Positions 33,813 to 42,930 of a stretch of 64,000 nucleotides of DNA are shown here, one piece after another. Where the stretch lies: positions 81,648-145,647 of the forward strand of contig NZ_VDMC01000007.1 of the NCBI RefSeq assembly GCF_006346335.1, written 5' to 3'. The position numbers were made by a program, and so were the translations under genes. Origin of the DNA: Aequorivita sinensis. GTDB taxonomy: Bacteria > Bacteroidota > Bacteroidia > Flavobacteriales > Flavobacteriaceae. Within the stretch, counting starts at the first letter, position 1. Every line of letters starts with the position of its first letter. Below the pieces are notes generated by a model that was not told the DNA's origin, made no database searches, and saw nothing but the letters and a program-made list of their open reading frames with translations.

Positions 33813-34595
33813 TTATTTCAGTTTGGCAAACATTGCCTCCATTTTTTCGCGCTCTTCGTTAGCTAAATCTGGATCAACTAAAATACGACCACTGTGTTCG
33901 TCTGTAATGATTTTTTTACGTCCTGCAATTTCTACTTGAACTTGTGGCGGGATAGTAAAGAAAGATCCTCCAGAAGCACCTCTTTCAACTGCAACAATTG
34001 CTAGTCCGTTTCTTACATTACTTCTAATTCTCTTGTAAGCTTTAAAAAGTCTAGGCTCAATTTTAGCCTCATACTTTTCAGATTCCTTAATAAGAGTTTG
34101 CTCCTCTTTTTCAGTTTCTTTCAAGATTTCATCAAGTTCTGCTTGTTTGTGCTTTAAGTGCTCAGAACGCTCGTTATAGCGATTTTGAGTTTCTTCGATA
34201 ACTTGATTTTTTTGCTCTATTTGAGCACGGAATTCCTTAATGTTCTTTTCAGAAAGTTCAATTTCCAATTCTTGGTATTCAATCTCTTTGCTCAACGAGT
34301 TGTACTCTCTGTTGTTGCGAACATTATCTTGTTGAGTCGAATATTTTTTGATAAGAGTTTTAGACTCTTCAATATTATTCTTCTTTTCTTTAATTTGGTC
34401 TTCAATCACTTCAAGATCGGCCTTTAGCTTTTCTAAACGAGTGTTCATTCCAGCTACTTCGTCTTCAAGATCTTCCACTTCTAAAGGAAGCTCTCCACGA
34501 ACATTCCTGATTTCATCAATTCTTGAATCAATAAGTTGTAGATCATAAAGTGTTCTCAACTTCTCTTCAACCGTAACTTCAGTTTTTGTTGCCAT
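33813..34595 (-). CDS. Coiled-coil protein with a zinc-ribbon fold that lost its cysteines
   Basis: 260 aa. Residues about 10-190 are a long charged coiled coil. The C-terminal part aligns with the C4-type zinc ribbon of the CsgI/YacL-like 'zf-RING_7' family (usual form CxxC ... CxxCGRIL), but the ligand positions are S208, S211, D232 and S235 (GASGGSF ... ITDEHSGRILV). PPQ and GRIL framework residues remain. It ends three bases before, and is transcribed after, the Nif3-family gene; this pairing is common in bacteria. Function unknown. Confidence 0.82.
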   Translation of the reverse strand: MATKTEVTVEEKLRTLYDLQLIDSRIDEIRNVRGELPLEVEDLEDEVAGMNTRLEKLKADLEVIEDQIKEKKNNIEESKTLIKKYSTQQDNVRNNREYNSLSKEIEYQELEIELSEKNIKEFRAQIEQKNQVIEETQNRYNERSEHLKHKQAELDEILKETEKEEQTLIKESEKYEAKIEPRLFKAYKRIRSNVRNGLAIVAVERGASGGSFFTIPPQVQVEIAGRKKIITDEHSGRILVDPDLANEEREKMEAMFAKLK

Positions 34596-34598
34596 AAA

Positions 34599-35714
34599 TT
34601 ATAAATAACTAATTGGATTGGTATTTATTTGCGATATAAGAATCCTGCCTGCCGACAAGGAGGGTGCAAAATTAGTGATTTTTTTCTTAAGGAAAGAATG
34701 TAAAAGGTCTTTTGTGTACTGTTCACTCTCATAATGACCAATATCCGCCAAAACTATAGCGTTTTCAGCCCTAAAAAAGTCGTGATATTTAAAATCTGCC
34801 GATACAAATGCATCTGCTCCAACTTTTTTTGCAGCGTCAATAGCAAAACTTCCACTTCCTCCAAGTACTGCAACCCTTTTAATTTGTTTGTTTAACAATT
34901 TTGAATGACGTACGCAGTCAGTTTTCATTGTAGTTTTCAGAAATTTTAGAAACTCGGTTTCAGACTTTTCTGTTTCAAACTCTCCAATCATTCCCATCCC
35001 TATCTGTTGATTATGATTTTCTAGAGTGGTTATTTCGTAGGGAATTTCTTCGTAAGGATGCGCTTCAAAAAGGGCTTTTAAAACTTTACTTTGTAAATGC
35101 TTAGCAAAAGTGATTCCTATTTGAGTTTCTTCTTCAAAACGAAGTTCACCTTTTAAACCAAGTACAGGATTTGAATCTTCATTACCTTTAAAACTGCCAA
35201 TTCCTTTTATATTAAAACTGCAATTGTCGTAATTTCCTATATTTCCACCACCAACTTCAAATAAGGCATTTCGAACTTTTTCAGCACTTTCATTAGGAAC
35301 AAAAGTGATGAGTTTTTTTATAGTTTCATTTTGTGGGATTAAGACTTTGCGATTTCTTAACCCTAACTTTTCACAAATCATAGTGTTTACACCATTCCAT
35401 GAATTGTCTAGCGCTGTGTGATTTGAAAATATAGCAATATCGTATTTAATTGCTTTTTGAACTACACGCTCAACATAGGTTTTTCCCGTAATCTTTTTCA
35501 ACCCTGAAAAGACAATAGGGTGAAAGCTTACGATGAGGTTACAATTGTACTCGATTGCTTCATCAACAACCGCTTCCAGTGTATCTAATGTTACTAGAAT
35601 TCCTGAAACTTCTGCATTTTTATCGCCTACAAGTAAGCCGGTATTGTCAAAATCTTCAGAATATGCTAGGGGAGATAGATCTTCTAGCAAACCAATAACT
35701 TCTTTTACCTTCAT
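34599..35714 (-). CDS. Nif3-like dinuclear metal centre protein
   Basis: 371 aa from the ATG at 35714 (an in-frame upstream extension is unlikely). N-terminal half: EDFDNTGLLVGD, VSFHPIVFSGLKKI and IAIFSNHTALDNSW with metal-binding histidines; the C-terminal half has GGSGSFAID, DAFVSADFKYHDF and DIGHYESEQ. An inserted domain (about residues 130-240) of the CutA/PII-like type separates them, as in longer family members. Near the C-terminus, about seven extra residues (PSLSAGR) sit before the usual ending ISQINTNP and are encoded by a repeat-like stretch at 34643-34663. Cytosolic; exact role unsettled in the family. Confidence 0.9.
   Translation of the reverse strand: MKVKEVIGLLEDLSPLAYSEDFDNTGLLVGDKNAEVSGILVTLDTLEAVVDEAIEYNCNLIVSFHPIVFSGLKKITGKTYVERVVQKAIKYDIAIFSNHTALDNSWNGVNTMICEKLGLRNRKVLIPQNETIKKLITFVPNESAEKVRNALFEVGGGNIGNYDNCSFNIKGIGSFKGNEDSNPVLGLKGELRFEEETQIGITFAKHLQSKVLKALFEAHPYEEIPYEITTLENHNQQIGMGMIGEFETEKSETEFLKFLKTTMKTDCVRHSKLLNKQIKRVAVLGGSGSFAIDAAKKVGADAFVSADFKYHDFFRAENAIVLADIGHYESEQYTKDLLHSFLKKKITNFAPSLSAGRILISQINTNPISYL
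34643..34663. repeat. Possible repeat fragment inside the Nif3-like gene
   Basis: TCCTGCCTGCCGACAAGGAG... is GC-rich compared with its surroundings and encodes extra residues near the C-terminus. TCCTGCCTG occurs again at the window end (about 63989). This is only suggestive of a dispersed repeat. Confidence 0.3.
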
Positions 35715-35826
35715 TTTTATTATTTTCTGTAAAGATAACGGATTATTGAAAATACAAAAAGGCACTTAATTCTTAAATATTGAATTTTCAGATTTGCACT
35801 TACTCTGGAATTAGTATTTTCGTTGA

Positions 35827-36834
35827 ATGAAATCACTTCGGAAATTATTATTCCCATTTTCAATTTTGTACGGTGGCATTACTGTAGGTCGTAATTTCCT
35901 TTACAATAAAGGGTGGCTGAAAAGTAAAGCTTATAATCTTCCTGTTATTTGTGTTGGAAACCTTTCTACAGGAGGCACTGGAAAAACACCGATGATTGAA
36001 TTGCTAGTGTCGTTTCTAAAAGAAAATCATAAACTTGCGGTTTTAAGTAGAGGATATAAAAGAAAAACTTCAGGATATCGTGAGGTTTTATTGAATAGCA
36101 AAGTTGAAGAAGTTGGGGATGAACCCCTTCAGTTTAAAAAGAAATTTCCAGAAATTACGGTAGCCGTTTGTGAAGACAGGCAAACGGGTATTGAAAAGTT
36201 ACAACCTACATCAGAACTGGTTTTATTAGATGATGCGTTTCAACATAGAAAAGTAAAAGCGTCTTTTAATATTTTACTTACGCCGTACGACAGCTTGTAT
36301 GCCGATGATTGTGTCTTACCCGCAGGAAACCTTCGAGAGCCAAGAATCGGTGCTAAAAGAGCGCACGTTATAGTAGTTACTAAATGTCCTAATAATATTT
36401 CCCCATCGAATATCGAAAACATTAAACGCAAATTAAATCCTACATCAAAACAAGAGGTTTATTTTTCAAAAATTGGATATGGTTCAGAAATAAAAGCTGC
36501 AAATCAATCCAAGCCCATAGAGTATTTAAACGATAAAAAGTTTTTATTGGTGACAGGTATTGCCAATCCTAAGCCATTAATTTCTTATTTAAAAAAGCGA
36601 GGCTTAACGTTTGAGGAAAAATCATTCCCAGATCATCATAATTTTACAACTTCAGAAATTGAGAGTCTTAAAACTCACAAACTAATCTTAACCACTGAAA
36701 AAGACTTTATGCGATTAGCGTCTTTAAAAGATGTTACAGAGATTTATTATTTACCAATTCAAACGGTAATTATGAATGGGGAAGAAGCAAATTTCAAAAG
36801 CAGAATCAATAAGAGTTTGCGTGAATTTCACTAG
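35827..36834 (+). CDS. lpxK: Tetraacyldisaccharide 4'-kinase
   Basis: 335 aa. LpxK phosphorylates the 4' position of the lipid A disaccharide on the inner-membrane surface. The Walker A is VGNLSTGGTGKTPM near residues 43-56, followed by LSRGYKRKTSGY, VGDEPLQFKKKFP, LLDDAFQHRKVKA and LREPRIGAKRAHVIVVTKC, all LpxK signatures; the FPDHHNF and LTTEKDFMRL segments close the family match. Its presence confirms a Gram-negative lipid A pathway. Divergent from the Nif3-like gene. Confidence 0.96.
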   Translation: MKSLRKLLFPFSILYGGITVGRNFLYNKGWLKSKAYNLPVICVGNLSTGGTGKTPMIELLVSFLKENHKLAVLSRGYKRKTSGYREVLLNSKVEEVGDEPLQFKKKFPEITVAVCEDRQTGIEKLQPTSELVLLDDAFQHRKVKASFNILLTPYDSLYADDCVLPAGNLREPRIGAKRAHVIVVTKCPNNISPSNIENIKRKLNPTSKQEVYFSKIGYGSEIKAANQSKPIEYLNDKKFLLVTGIANPKPLISYLKKRGLTFEEKSFPDHHNFTTSEIESLKTHKLILTTEKDFMRLASLKDVTEIYYLPIQTVIMNGEEANFKSRINKSLREFH

Positions 36835-36868
36835 AACTTATTAATCTTTGAGTCGAATAAATGTATAT

Positions 36869-37867
36869 CTATTTAGCTGAAATTTTTTCTATCAAATTGA
36901 TGATTCTTGAAGAATAGCCGATTTCATTATCGTACCACCCAATAATTTTCACCATTTTCCCAATAACCGAAGTCATTTCAGCGTCAAAAATACACGAGTG
37001 GGTATTGCCAACAATATCGATTGAAACAATAGGGTCCTCGGTGTATTGAAGAATTCCCTTCATGGAGTTCTCTGAAGCAACTTTAAAAGCGTTATTTATT
37101 TCCTCAATTGTAACTTCTTCTTTTACGTTAAGGGTAATATCGGTTAAAGATCCATTTGGAACTGGAACTCTAATTCCACAACCCCCAATTACATCGGCGA
37201 GATTTGGAAAAATTTTCGTCAAGGCTTTAGCGGCACCAGTAGTTGTTGGCACAATAGATTGCCCAGCAGCTCTTGCACGGCGTAAATCGCGATGGGGCTG
37301 ATCGTGTAGGCTTTGATCTGTAGTATAAGAGTGAACGGTAGTAATATATGCCTGCTCAATTCCACAAAGTTCATTAATGACCTTTAGCATTGGAGCTGCA
37401 TTATTTGTAGTGCAAGAAGCATTTGAAATAATGATATCGTCATCATTTAATATAGAATCGTTTACGCCAAGGACAATAGTTTTAATATCATCTTCAAGAG
37501 GAGGAACAGAAAGAATCACTTTTTTTGCTCCATTCTTCAAATGATACTCTAGTTGATTTCTTTTTTTGAATTTCCCTGTACACTCAATAACAACATCAAT
37601 AGCACCCCAGGAGATAGCTTCGATGTTTTTTTCTGAAGTGAACCTTACTTTTTTGCCTGCTACAGTAATTTCATCGTTAGAAAATGAAATAGATTCTTTT
37701 AATACACCGTGAATGCTGTCGTACTTTAAAAGATGACTTAGTGTTTTAGAATCTGCTAAGTCGTTTACGGCAACAACATCAATAGTTGGATGATTAATTA
37801 ATAATCTAAATAGGTTTCGGCCAATGCGCCCAAAACCATTTATGCCGATAGTTGTTTTTGTTTTCAT
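36869..37867 (-). CDS. gap: Glyceraldehyde-3-phosphate dehydrogenase, type I
   Basis: 332 aa, tetrameric glycolytic enzyme size. N-terminal INGFGRIGRNLFR binds NAD, ISNASCTTNNAAPM carries the catalytic cysteine, and the S-loop DQSLHDQPHRDLRRARAA and GWYDNEIGYSSR are characteristic. It oxidises glyceraldehyde 3-phosphate to 1,3-bisphosphoglycerate. An exact -7 box lies upstream at 37876-37883. Confidence 0.97.
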   Translation of the reverse strand: MKTKTTIGINGFGRIGRNLFRLLINHPTIDVVAVNDLADSKTLSHLLKYDSIHGVLKESISFSNDEITVAGKKVRFTSEKNIEAISWGAIDVVIECTGKFKKRNQLEYHLKNGAKKVILSVPPLEDDIKTIVLGVNDSILNDDDIIISNASCTTNNAAPMLKVINELCGIEQAYITTVHSYTTDQSLHDQPHRDLRRARAAGQSIVPTTTGAAKALTKIFPNLADVIGGCGIRVPVPNGSLTDITLNVKEEVTIEEINNAFKVASENSMKGILQYTEDPIVSIDIVGNTHSCIFDAEMTSVIGKMVKIIGWYDNEIGYSSRIINLIEKISAK

Positions 37868-37875
37868 ATAACTAA

Positions 37876-37883
37876 CAAAAGTA
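37876..37883 (-). promoter_or_regulatory. TAnnTTTG box upstream of gap
   Basis: On the minus strand this is TACTTTTG, an exact -7 consensus, 9 bp before the gap ATG, implying a leader of only a few bases. Confidence 0.5.
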
Positions 37884-37948
37884 CGAAAATGAAATACTAA
37901 TTAGAAGTTAAGAATAAAGAAGAAAACTTAAAATACTATGAAATTCGC

Positions 37949-38515
37949 CTATTGTTTTTGGGTAATGATTTCTGCTAAGAGTTTCCTAGCCCTAAGCAAT
38001 CTCACCTTTACATTATTAAGAGGTTCTTCAAGGGTTTCAGAAATTTCATTATAACTCATTTCCTGAAAATACCTAAGGTTAATCACGTCTTGATAATGAG
38101 GTTTTAGCAGTTTAATATAACGCAACAATTCCGCAAGATTTTGTTCGCGAATTAAATTATCTTCCGGAGTAGGCGAGTGGTCTACAATTTTATGGGCGTG
38201 ATCGTTAAATGTATCGGTAGTTTGTGAATTTATAGAAGCATTCTTTTTCCTTGATTTGTCTATTTGAATGTTTTTTGAAATAGTAATCAGCCAAGTTGAA
38301 AAAGTGTAATTCTCATCAAAGGTATCAATTTTATCAAATGCCTTAGCAAAAGTTTCGATGGTGATGTCTTCAGCTTCATGTTCGTTACGTACTCTTTTAA
38401 GTTGAAATCCGTAAACGTCATTCCAGTAAAAATCTAGCAAGAATTTAAAAGCTCCTTGCTTTCCTTTTTTCGCACTTTGTATTTGTTGTATTATTTCTTC
38501 TGAAGTTATTTCCAT
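37949..38515 (-). CDS. ECF-type RNA polymerase sigma factor
   Basis: 188 aa, sigma-70 family with region 2 (AFKFLLDFYWNDVYGFQLKR, EDITIETFAKAFDKI, FSTWLITISKN) and region 4 (LKPHYQDVINLRYFQEMSYNEISETLEEPLNNVKVRLLRARKLL) joined by a short linker. No anti-sigma gene lies beside it. It overlaps the stop of the glycosyltransferase gene by 10 bp, so the two are translated together; the regulon cannot be read from here. Confidence 0.92.
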   Translation of the reverse strand: MEITSEEIIQQIQSAKKGKQGAFKFLLDFYWNDVYGFQLKRVRNEHEAEDITIETFAKAFDKIDTFDENYTFSTWLITISKNIQIDKSRKKNASINSQTTDTFNDHAHKIVDHSPTPEDNLIREQNLAELLRYIKLLKPHYQDVINLRYFQEMSYNEISETLEEPLNNVKVRLLRARKLLAEIITQKQ

Positions 38516-39600
38516 CTCGGGTTTTTTTCTCCTCTGTTGGAAATAAAGATACTTAATTGACTGAAGATTAAAAACAATTCAAAAAACAGTATGAACGGTA
38601 TTAAATCCTGTTCCTTAAGTTTCTTAGCTGCATAGCCGATAATAAGATGTTGAAATGCAAGTCTGATAAATATAATTACTAATCCAAGAATCCAAAACTC
38701 GGAAAATAATGTTGCAGCACCTAATAGCCAGAAAAGAAGATTAAAAAGGTAATAAGCTCCTAGCAAAAATCGATGTTTAGTCTTGTAAAGCTTGGCTGTG
38801 GAGTAGTGTCTCTTTTTTTGTTTTATCCAACTGCTTAATTTTTTCTTCGGAATAGAATATGTAAACGCTTCTGGTTCTACACATATTTCTACGTTGTCTT
38901 TTGTAGCTGCTTCATTAACAAAAAGGTCGTCATCTCCTGAAGGAACTTTTATATGACTCATAAACCCATTGTTTTCGTAGTAAAGCGTGCTAGTGTAGGC
39001 TAGATTACGACCTACCCCCATATATGGTGTTCCGGCTTCAGCGTAAGAAAAATACTGAACAGCGGTCATTAATGTTTCAAACCGGATTAATTTATTTAAT
39101 AAACCTGGTTGTTTTTCATAGGCTCCGTAACCTAAAAGCAGCTGCTTTTGGTCCGTAAACTTCGTCGCCATACTCTCCAGCCATTTATTTGAAGCAGGAT
39201 AGCAATCGGCATCAGTAAAGATTAAACGAGTGTTTCCAGAGCGTTTTAAACCTAAGGTAAGTGCGTATTTTTTATTGCCCCAAAAAGCCTCGTTGTTTTT
39301 TACATTCACTATTTGAATACGAGGGTCACTTTCAGCAAACGATTCCATTACTTCTAAAGTATCATCTATAGAAGCATCATTAATAAGTATGATTTGATAT
39401 TCAGGATAATCCTGTTGTTGCCATAACGGAATATGTTTTTTAAGGTTTTCAGCTTCGTTTTTGGCGCAAACTATAAGAGAAACAGGGTGTTTAACCGAAA
39501 CAACCTTTTCAGTAGGTTTTAAAAATGAAAATTTTGAAAAAAGAAGATAATAAGCACAGTTAATCAACGCAACAGCGCCGAAAACGTAAAGTAGCACCAT
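38506..39600 (-). CDS. Family 2 glycosyltransferase, membrane bound
   Basis: 364 aa. One N-terminal helix, a GT2 catalytic domain (SLIVCAKNEAENL near residues 43-55, LINDASIDDT, FTDADCYP with the DxD motif, and GDDDLFVNEA plus the QKKRH segment, a variant of the Q/RxxRW motif), then two to three C-terminal membrane helices near residues 275-350. This is the arrangement of processive or polyprenol-linked sugar transferases for envelope glycans. It overlaps the ECF sigma gene downstream. Confidence 0.9.
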   Translation of the reverse strand: MVLLYVFGAVALINCAYYLLFSKFSFLKPTEKVVSVKHPVSLIVCAKNEAENLKKHIPLWQQQDYPEYQIILINDASIDDTLEVMESFAESDPRIQIVNVKNNEAFWGNKKYALTLGLKRSGNTRLIFTDADCYPASNKWLESMATKFTDQKQLLLGYGAYEKQPGLLNKLIRFETLMTAVQYFSYAEAGTPYMGVGRNLAYTSTLYYENNGFMSHIKVPSGDDDLFVNEAATKDNVEICVEPEAFTYSIPKKKLSSWIKQKKRHYSTAKLYKTKHRFLLGAYYLFNLLFWLLGAATLFSEFWILGLVIIFIRLAFQHLIIGYAAKKLKEQDLIPFILFFELFLIFSQLSIFISNRGEKNPRWK

Positions 39601-39677
39601 AAATTTATCCGATTGAAACCCCTAAAGCTGCTGTAGCGATTAAGATTGTTGAATAAAGAGTTTTATTTCTAAATTGA

Positions 39678-39899
39678 TTATTTATTAGAAGCTTCCAATT
39701 TGTGTGTGTCCTCAGAGCAGTTTGCAAATTGATCTGGAGTTTTACCACAAAACCCACAAGACTCTCCTTCTTTATTCAAAAACGGATTCTGACTAGCACA
39801 GGTTCCAGCAAATTTTCCATCTTTTTTAGCCCAGATTTTTATTGCAATTCCTGCAACACCTAATAGTAATAATACTAATGTTATAAGTAATAGTTTCAT
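39678..39899 (-). CDS. Small cysteine-containing membrane or secreted protein
   Basis: 73 aa. A single N-terminal hydrophobic segment (residues 3-24) anchors or exports the protein. The remainder, about 50 residues, holds four cysteines in CASQNPFLN and CGFCGKTPDQFANC, a pattern compatible with a small metal- or disulfide-linked knob. Conserved small proteins of this layout occur in flavobacteria, but I know of no function. It stands between the glycosyltransferase and fasciclin genes. Confidence 0.78.
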   Translation of the reverse strand: MKLLLITLVLLLLGVAGIAIKIWAKKDGKFAGTCASQNPFLNKEGESCGFCGKTPDQFANCSEDTHKLEASNK

Positions 39900-39988
39900 G
39901 ACAATATATTTGACTGCAAAAATACAACCTTTCTTATTGTTTCACTCAGATTTTAAGTATTTTTAGGTTTCATTTAAACAATTTCATA

Positions 39989-40615
39989 ATGCAAAAATTA
40001 CTCCCATTAATATTTGTTTTTCTATTTATTTTTCTTGCAGCGTCTTGTAAAAATGAAAACCAAGAAGTTAATAGTTTGGAATCTGTTAATACGACGAACG
40101 AAGAAATTCAAAAGTCTGAATTAAATAGAGCTCCTAAGAAAGCGTTGACTCCAGAGGATGTAGCGATATCAAAAAGTGTAATGTCGCAAATTATGAATGA
40201 AAGAGATTTAAAAAGATTTGCTAGTTTAATTGTTACCGCAGAAATGGCTACTCAACTTACTAAAGATGGTGGGGTTTATACAGTTTTTGGGCCTTCCAAT
40301 ACAGCTATAGATTCCTTAGCCATTAAAAACAATAAGTTTTACTCAAAACAAGAAAATCTCGATAAGTTAAAAGACCTTTTAAGGTCCCACATCGTAGAAG
40401 GAGAGTATTCTCGAGAATCTTTATCAGAAAGTATTAGTAAATCAGGCAAACTCAAATTAAAAACTTTGTCAGGAACAAGTTTAACATTAACTAAAGTGGA
40501 TGACAAGATTATTATCTCCGATAATAAAGGGATGAAGGTTAATGTTTTAAAAGGCGGAGAAAAAGGCTCTAACGGGACAAGCTACGTTATTGAAGGAGTC
40601 CTTAAAGCCGATTAA
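39989..40615 (+). CDS. Fasciclin (FAS1) domain lipoprotein
   Basis: 208 aa with a lipoprotein signal peptide (LAASC). A single FAS1 domain spans about residues 65-208: SLIVTAEMATQLTKDGGVYTVFGPSNTAIDSL matches the H1 motif, LRSHIVEGEYS and SYVIEGVLKAD the conserved ends. FAS1 domains mediate adhesion. The domain is preceded by an asparagine/glutamate-rich linker. The stop overlaps the convergent murB by 4 bp. Confidence 0.9.
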   Translation: MQKLLPLIFVFLFIFLAASCKNENQEVNSLESVNTTNEEIQKSELNRAPKKALTPEDVAISKSVMSQIMNERDLKRFASLIVTAEMATQLTKDGGVYTVFGPSNTAIDSLAIKNNKFYSKQENLDKLKDLLRSHIVEGEYSRESLSESISKSGKLKLKTLSGTSLTLTKVDDKIIISDNKGMKVNVLKGGEKGSNGTSYVIEGVLKAD

Positions 40616-41625
40616 AATATATTTACTTCGGGTTCTATTGTAATACCAGATAAGTCTTTTACTTTTTTCTGAATGTCCATTGCAAGTTGCCAGATTTCTT
40701 TGCCTGTGGCTTCGCCATAATTAACCAATACCAACGCTTGCTTTTTGTGAACCCCAGCATCTCCAAAACGTTTTCCTTTGAAACCAGATTTTTCTATTAG
40801 CCAACCTGCAGGTATTTTAAATTCTGTAGGTGAAACTTCATAAAATGGTGCCTCAGGATATTTTTTTCGGAATTCTTCAAAAGTAACTTTGTCTACTATG
40901 GGGTTTTTGAAAAAAGAGCCACTATTACCTAATACTTTAGGGTCAGGAAGTTTTGATTGTCGAATGGCAATAACTGCATCAGAGACATCTTTAATACTAG
41001 GATTCAGAATATTTTTTTCAGCTAATACTTTCTGAATATCTCCGTATGAAATACTCAATTTATGGTCTTTTTTTGTGAGCTTAAAAGTTACACTTGTAAT
41101 AATGTATTTTCCTTTAGCCTCATTTTTGAAAATTGAATTTCGATAGCCGAATTTACATTCTTCATTTGAAAACTCTTTTTCATTTAAGTTTTCAATTTCA
41201 AGAACGGTACAGCTTTCGAAAGTATCTTTCAATTCTACTCCATAAGCGCCAATATTTTGAATAGGGGCTGTACCTACATTTCCTGGAATTAATGACAAGT
41301 TCTCTAACCCGCCAAAATCGTTAGCTATGCAGTATTGAACAAATTCATGCCAGTTTTCACCAGCCATTACTTTTATTATTACTTCACTTTGGGTTTCATT
41401 TAAAACCTCAATTCCTTTTAAGTTTAAATGAATAACAAACGAATTCAATTTGGCGGGAAGTAGCATATTGCTACCCCCACCAAGAATGAATATTTCGTCT
41501 GATTTTTTTTGGGATAGTACTTCTTTTAACTCTTCCACTGTTTCAACCGAAACAAAGTAGCGAGCCGTACAATCGATACCAAAGGTGTTGTAATTTTTAA
41601 GCGATTTGTTCTCTTCAATTCGCAT
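40612..41625 (-). CDS. murB: UDP-N-acetylenolpyruvoylglucosamine reductase
   Basis: 337 aa, type I MurB with the extended C-terminal region. FAD-binding FILGGGSNMLLP, GLENLSLIPGNVGTAPIQNIGAYGVE, FGYRNSIFK with the substrate-binding Tyr, and LGNSGSFFKNPIV with the catalytic serine are clear. It reduces enolpyruvyl-UDP-GlcNAc to UDP-MurNAc for peptidoglycan synthesis. It shares one base with the stop of the aminotransferase gene (TAATG), indicating coupled translation. Confidence 0.97.
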   Translation of the reverse strand: MRIEENKSLKNYNTFGIDCTARYFVSVETVEELKEVLSQKKSDEIFILGGGSNMLLPAKLNSFVIHLNLKGIEVLNETQSEVIIKVMAGENWHEFVQYCIANDFGGLENLSLIPGNVGTAPIQNIGAYGVELKDTFESCTVLEIENLNEKEFSNEECKFGYRNSIFKNEAKGKYIITSVTFKLTKKDHKLSISYGDIQKVLAEKNILNPSIKDVSDAVIAIRQSKLPDPKVLGNSGSFFKNPIVDKVTFEEFRKKYPEAPFYEVSPTEFKIPAGWLIEKSGFKGKRFGDAGVHKKQALVLVNYGEATGKEIWQLAMDIQKKVKDLSGITIEPEVNIF

Positions 41626-42815
41626 TAATCCTTGTATTTCTCTAAAGCAATTTTTAGAATTTCCACTGCTCTAATTAAGCTTTCTTTATTTAGCACATAA
41701 GCGATACGCACTTGATTTAATCCTACGCCCTGTGTAGAGTAAAAACCAGCGGCAGGAGCAACCATGATGGTTTCACCGTTATCGTCAAATTCTTCAAGCA
41801 ACCATTGTGCAAAAGCGTCACTGTTTTTTACAGGTAATTGCACGATACAATAAAAAGCACCTTTTGGTTCACCTACAGTCACCCCAGGAATAGCTTTTAA
41901 AGCATTAACTAAAGTATTACGTCTGTCTTGATATTCCGTAATTACATTGTCAAAATAGCTCTGTGGCGTTTCTAGAGCTGCCTCACTAGCAATTTGAGCA
42001 AAGGTAGGAGGACTCAATCTAGCTTGAGCAAACTTTAGTGCTGTAGCAATAACTTCTTTGTTTCTTGAAACCATACAGCCAATACGAGCACCGCACATGC
42101 TGTATCTTTTTGAAACCGAATCAATAATAATTCCGTGTTGTGCTAAGCTTTCCTCTTCTAGAATTGAATAGTGCTTAGATCCATCGTATGTAAATTCTCT
42201 ATAAACTTCATCTGCCACTAAAAATAAATCGTGTTTTTTTACGATTTCTGCTAACGTTTGAATTTCTTCTTTTGAATAAAGATATCCAGTTGGGTTTCCT
42301 GGATTACAGATAAGAATAGCTTTTGTTTTTGGAGTAATTAGCTTTTCAAATTCTGAAATTGGAGGCAAGGCAAAGTTGTCTTCGATTTTTGAAATTACAG
42401 GAACAATTGAAATACCAGATGCAGTTGCAAAACCATTGTAATTTGCATAAAATGGTTCAGGAATAATTATTTCGTCTCCAACATCTGCAATGCTACCCAT
42501 TGCGAAAAGCAAAGCTTCACTACCTCCTGTAGTTACAATTATATCATTAGCTTCAGCTGGAATGTTGTTTCTGTGATAGTATGCAGAAATCTTTTTGCGA
42601 TACTCCTCCGATCCTTCAGAGCGAGTGTAAGCAAGAATTTCTAGATTGTGTTCGGAAACTGCTTTCATAGCTATTTCCGGCGACTTTATGTCAGGTTGAC
42701 CGATGTTTAAGTGGTAAACAGTTTTATTAGCTTTATAAGCTTTTTCGGCGAAAGGAACTAGTTTGCGGATTGGAGATTCCGGCATGTTTTTCCCTTTTGT
42801 TGATACTGATGGCAT
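41625..42815 (-). CDS. Class I/II pyridoxal-phosphate aminotransferase
   Basis: 396 aa. The PLP lysine is in DSVSKRYSMCGARIG, with NPGNPTGYLYSKEE and DEVYREFTY upstream; NIGQPDIKSPE marks the N-terminal part. The fold type is aspartate-aminotransferase-like; the specific amino donor is unclear. It is translated with murB (1-bp overlap). Its start region overlaps in antisense the 5' part of the divergent reading frame for the aspartic protease. Confidence 0.92.
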   Translation of the reverse strand: MPSVSTKGKNMPESPIRKLVPFAEKAYKANKTVYHLNIGQPDIKSPEIAMKAVSEHNLEILAYTRSEGSEEYRKKISAYYHRNNIPAEANDIIVTTGGSEALLFAMGSIADVGDEIIIPEPFYANYNGFATASGISIVPVISKIEDNFALPPISEFEKLITPKTKAILICNPGNPTGYLYSKEEIQTLAEIVKKHDLFLVADEVYREFTYDGSKHYSILEEESLAQHGIIIDSVSKRYSMCGARIGCMVSRNKEVIATALKFAQARLSPPTFAQIASEAALETPQSYFDNVITEYQDRRNTLVNALKAIPGVTVGEPKGAFYCIVQLPVKNSDAFAQWLLEEFDDNGETIMVAPAAGFYSTQGVGLNQVRIAYVLNKESLIRAVEILKIALEKYKD

Positions 42816-42930
42816 AATAAAATTTTTAGCAGCAAAGTTGCAAAATATATTTTATAAAACTAATCTGAGACGATTAACATTCGCCTTTTTTTTATATCTT
42901 CAAGTGATATTCATTAATACCCTTATCAAT

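Noticed and set aside
39601..39677. Open frame on the minus strand ending in ...YSTILIATAALGVSIG
   Set aside because: It looks hydrophobic and protein-like, but has no ATG or convincing start and partly overlaps the 73-aa gene; probably chance or a lost gene end.
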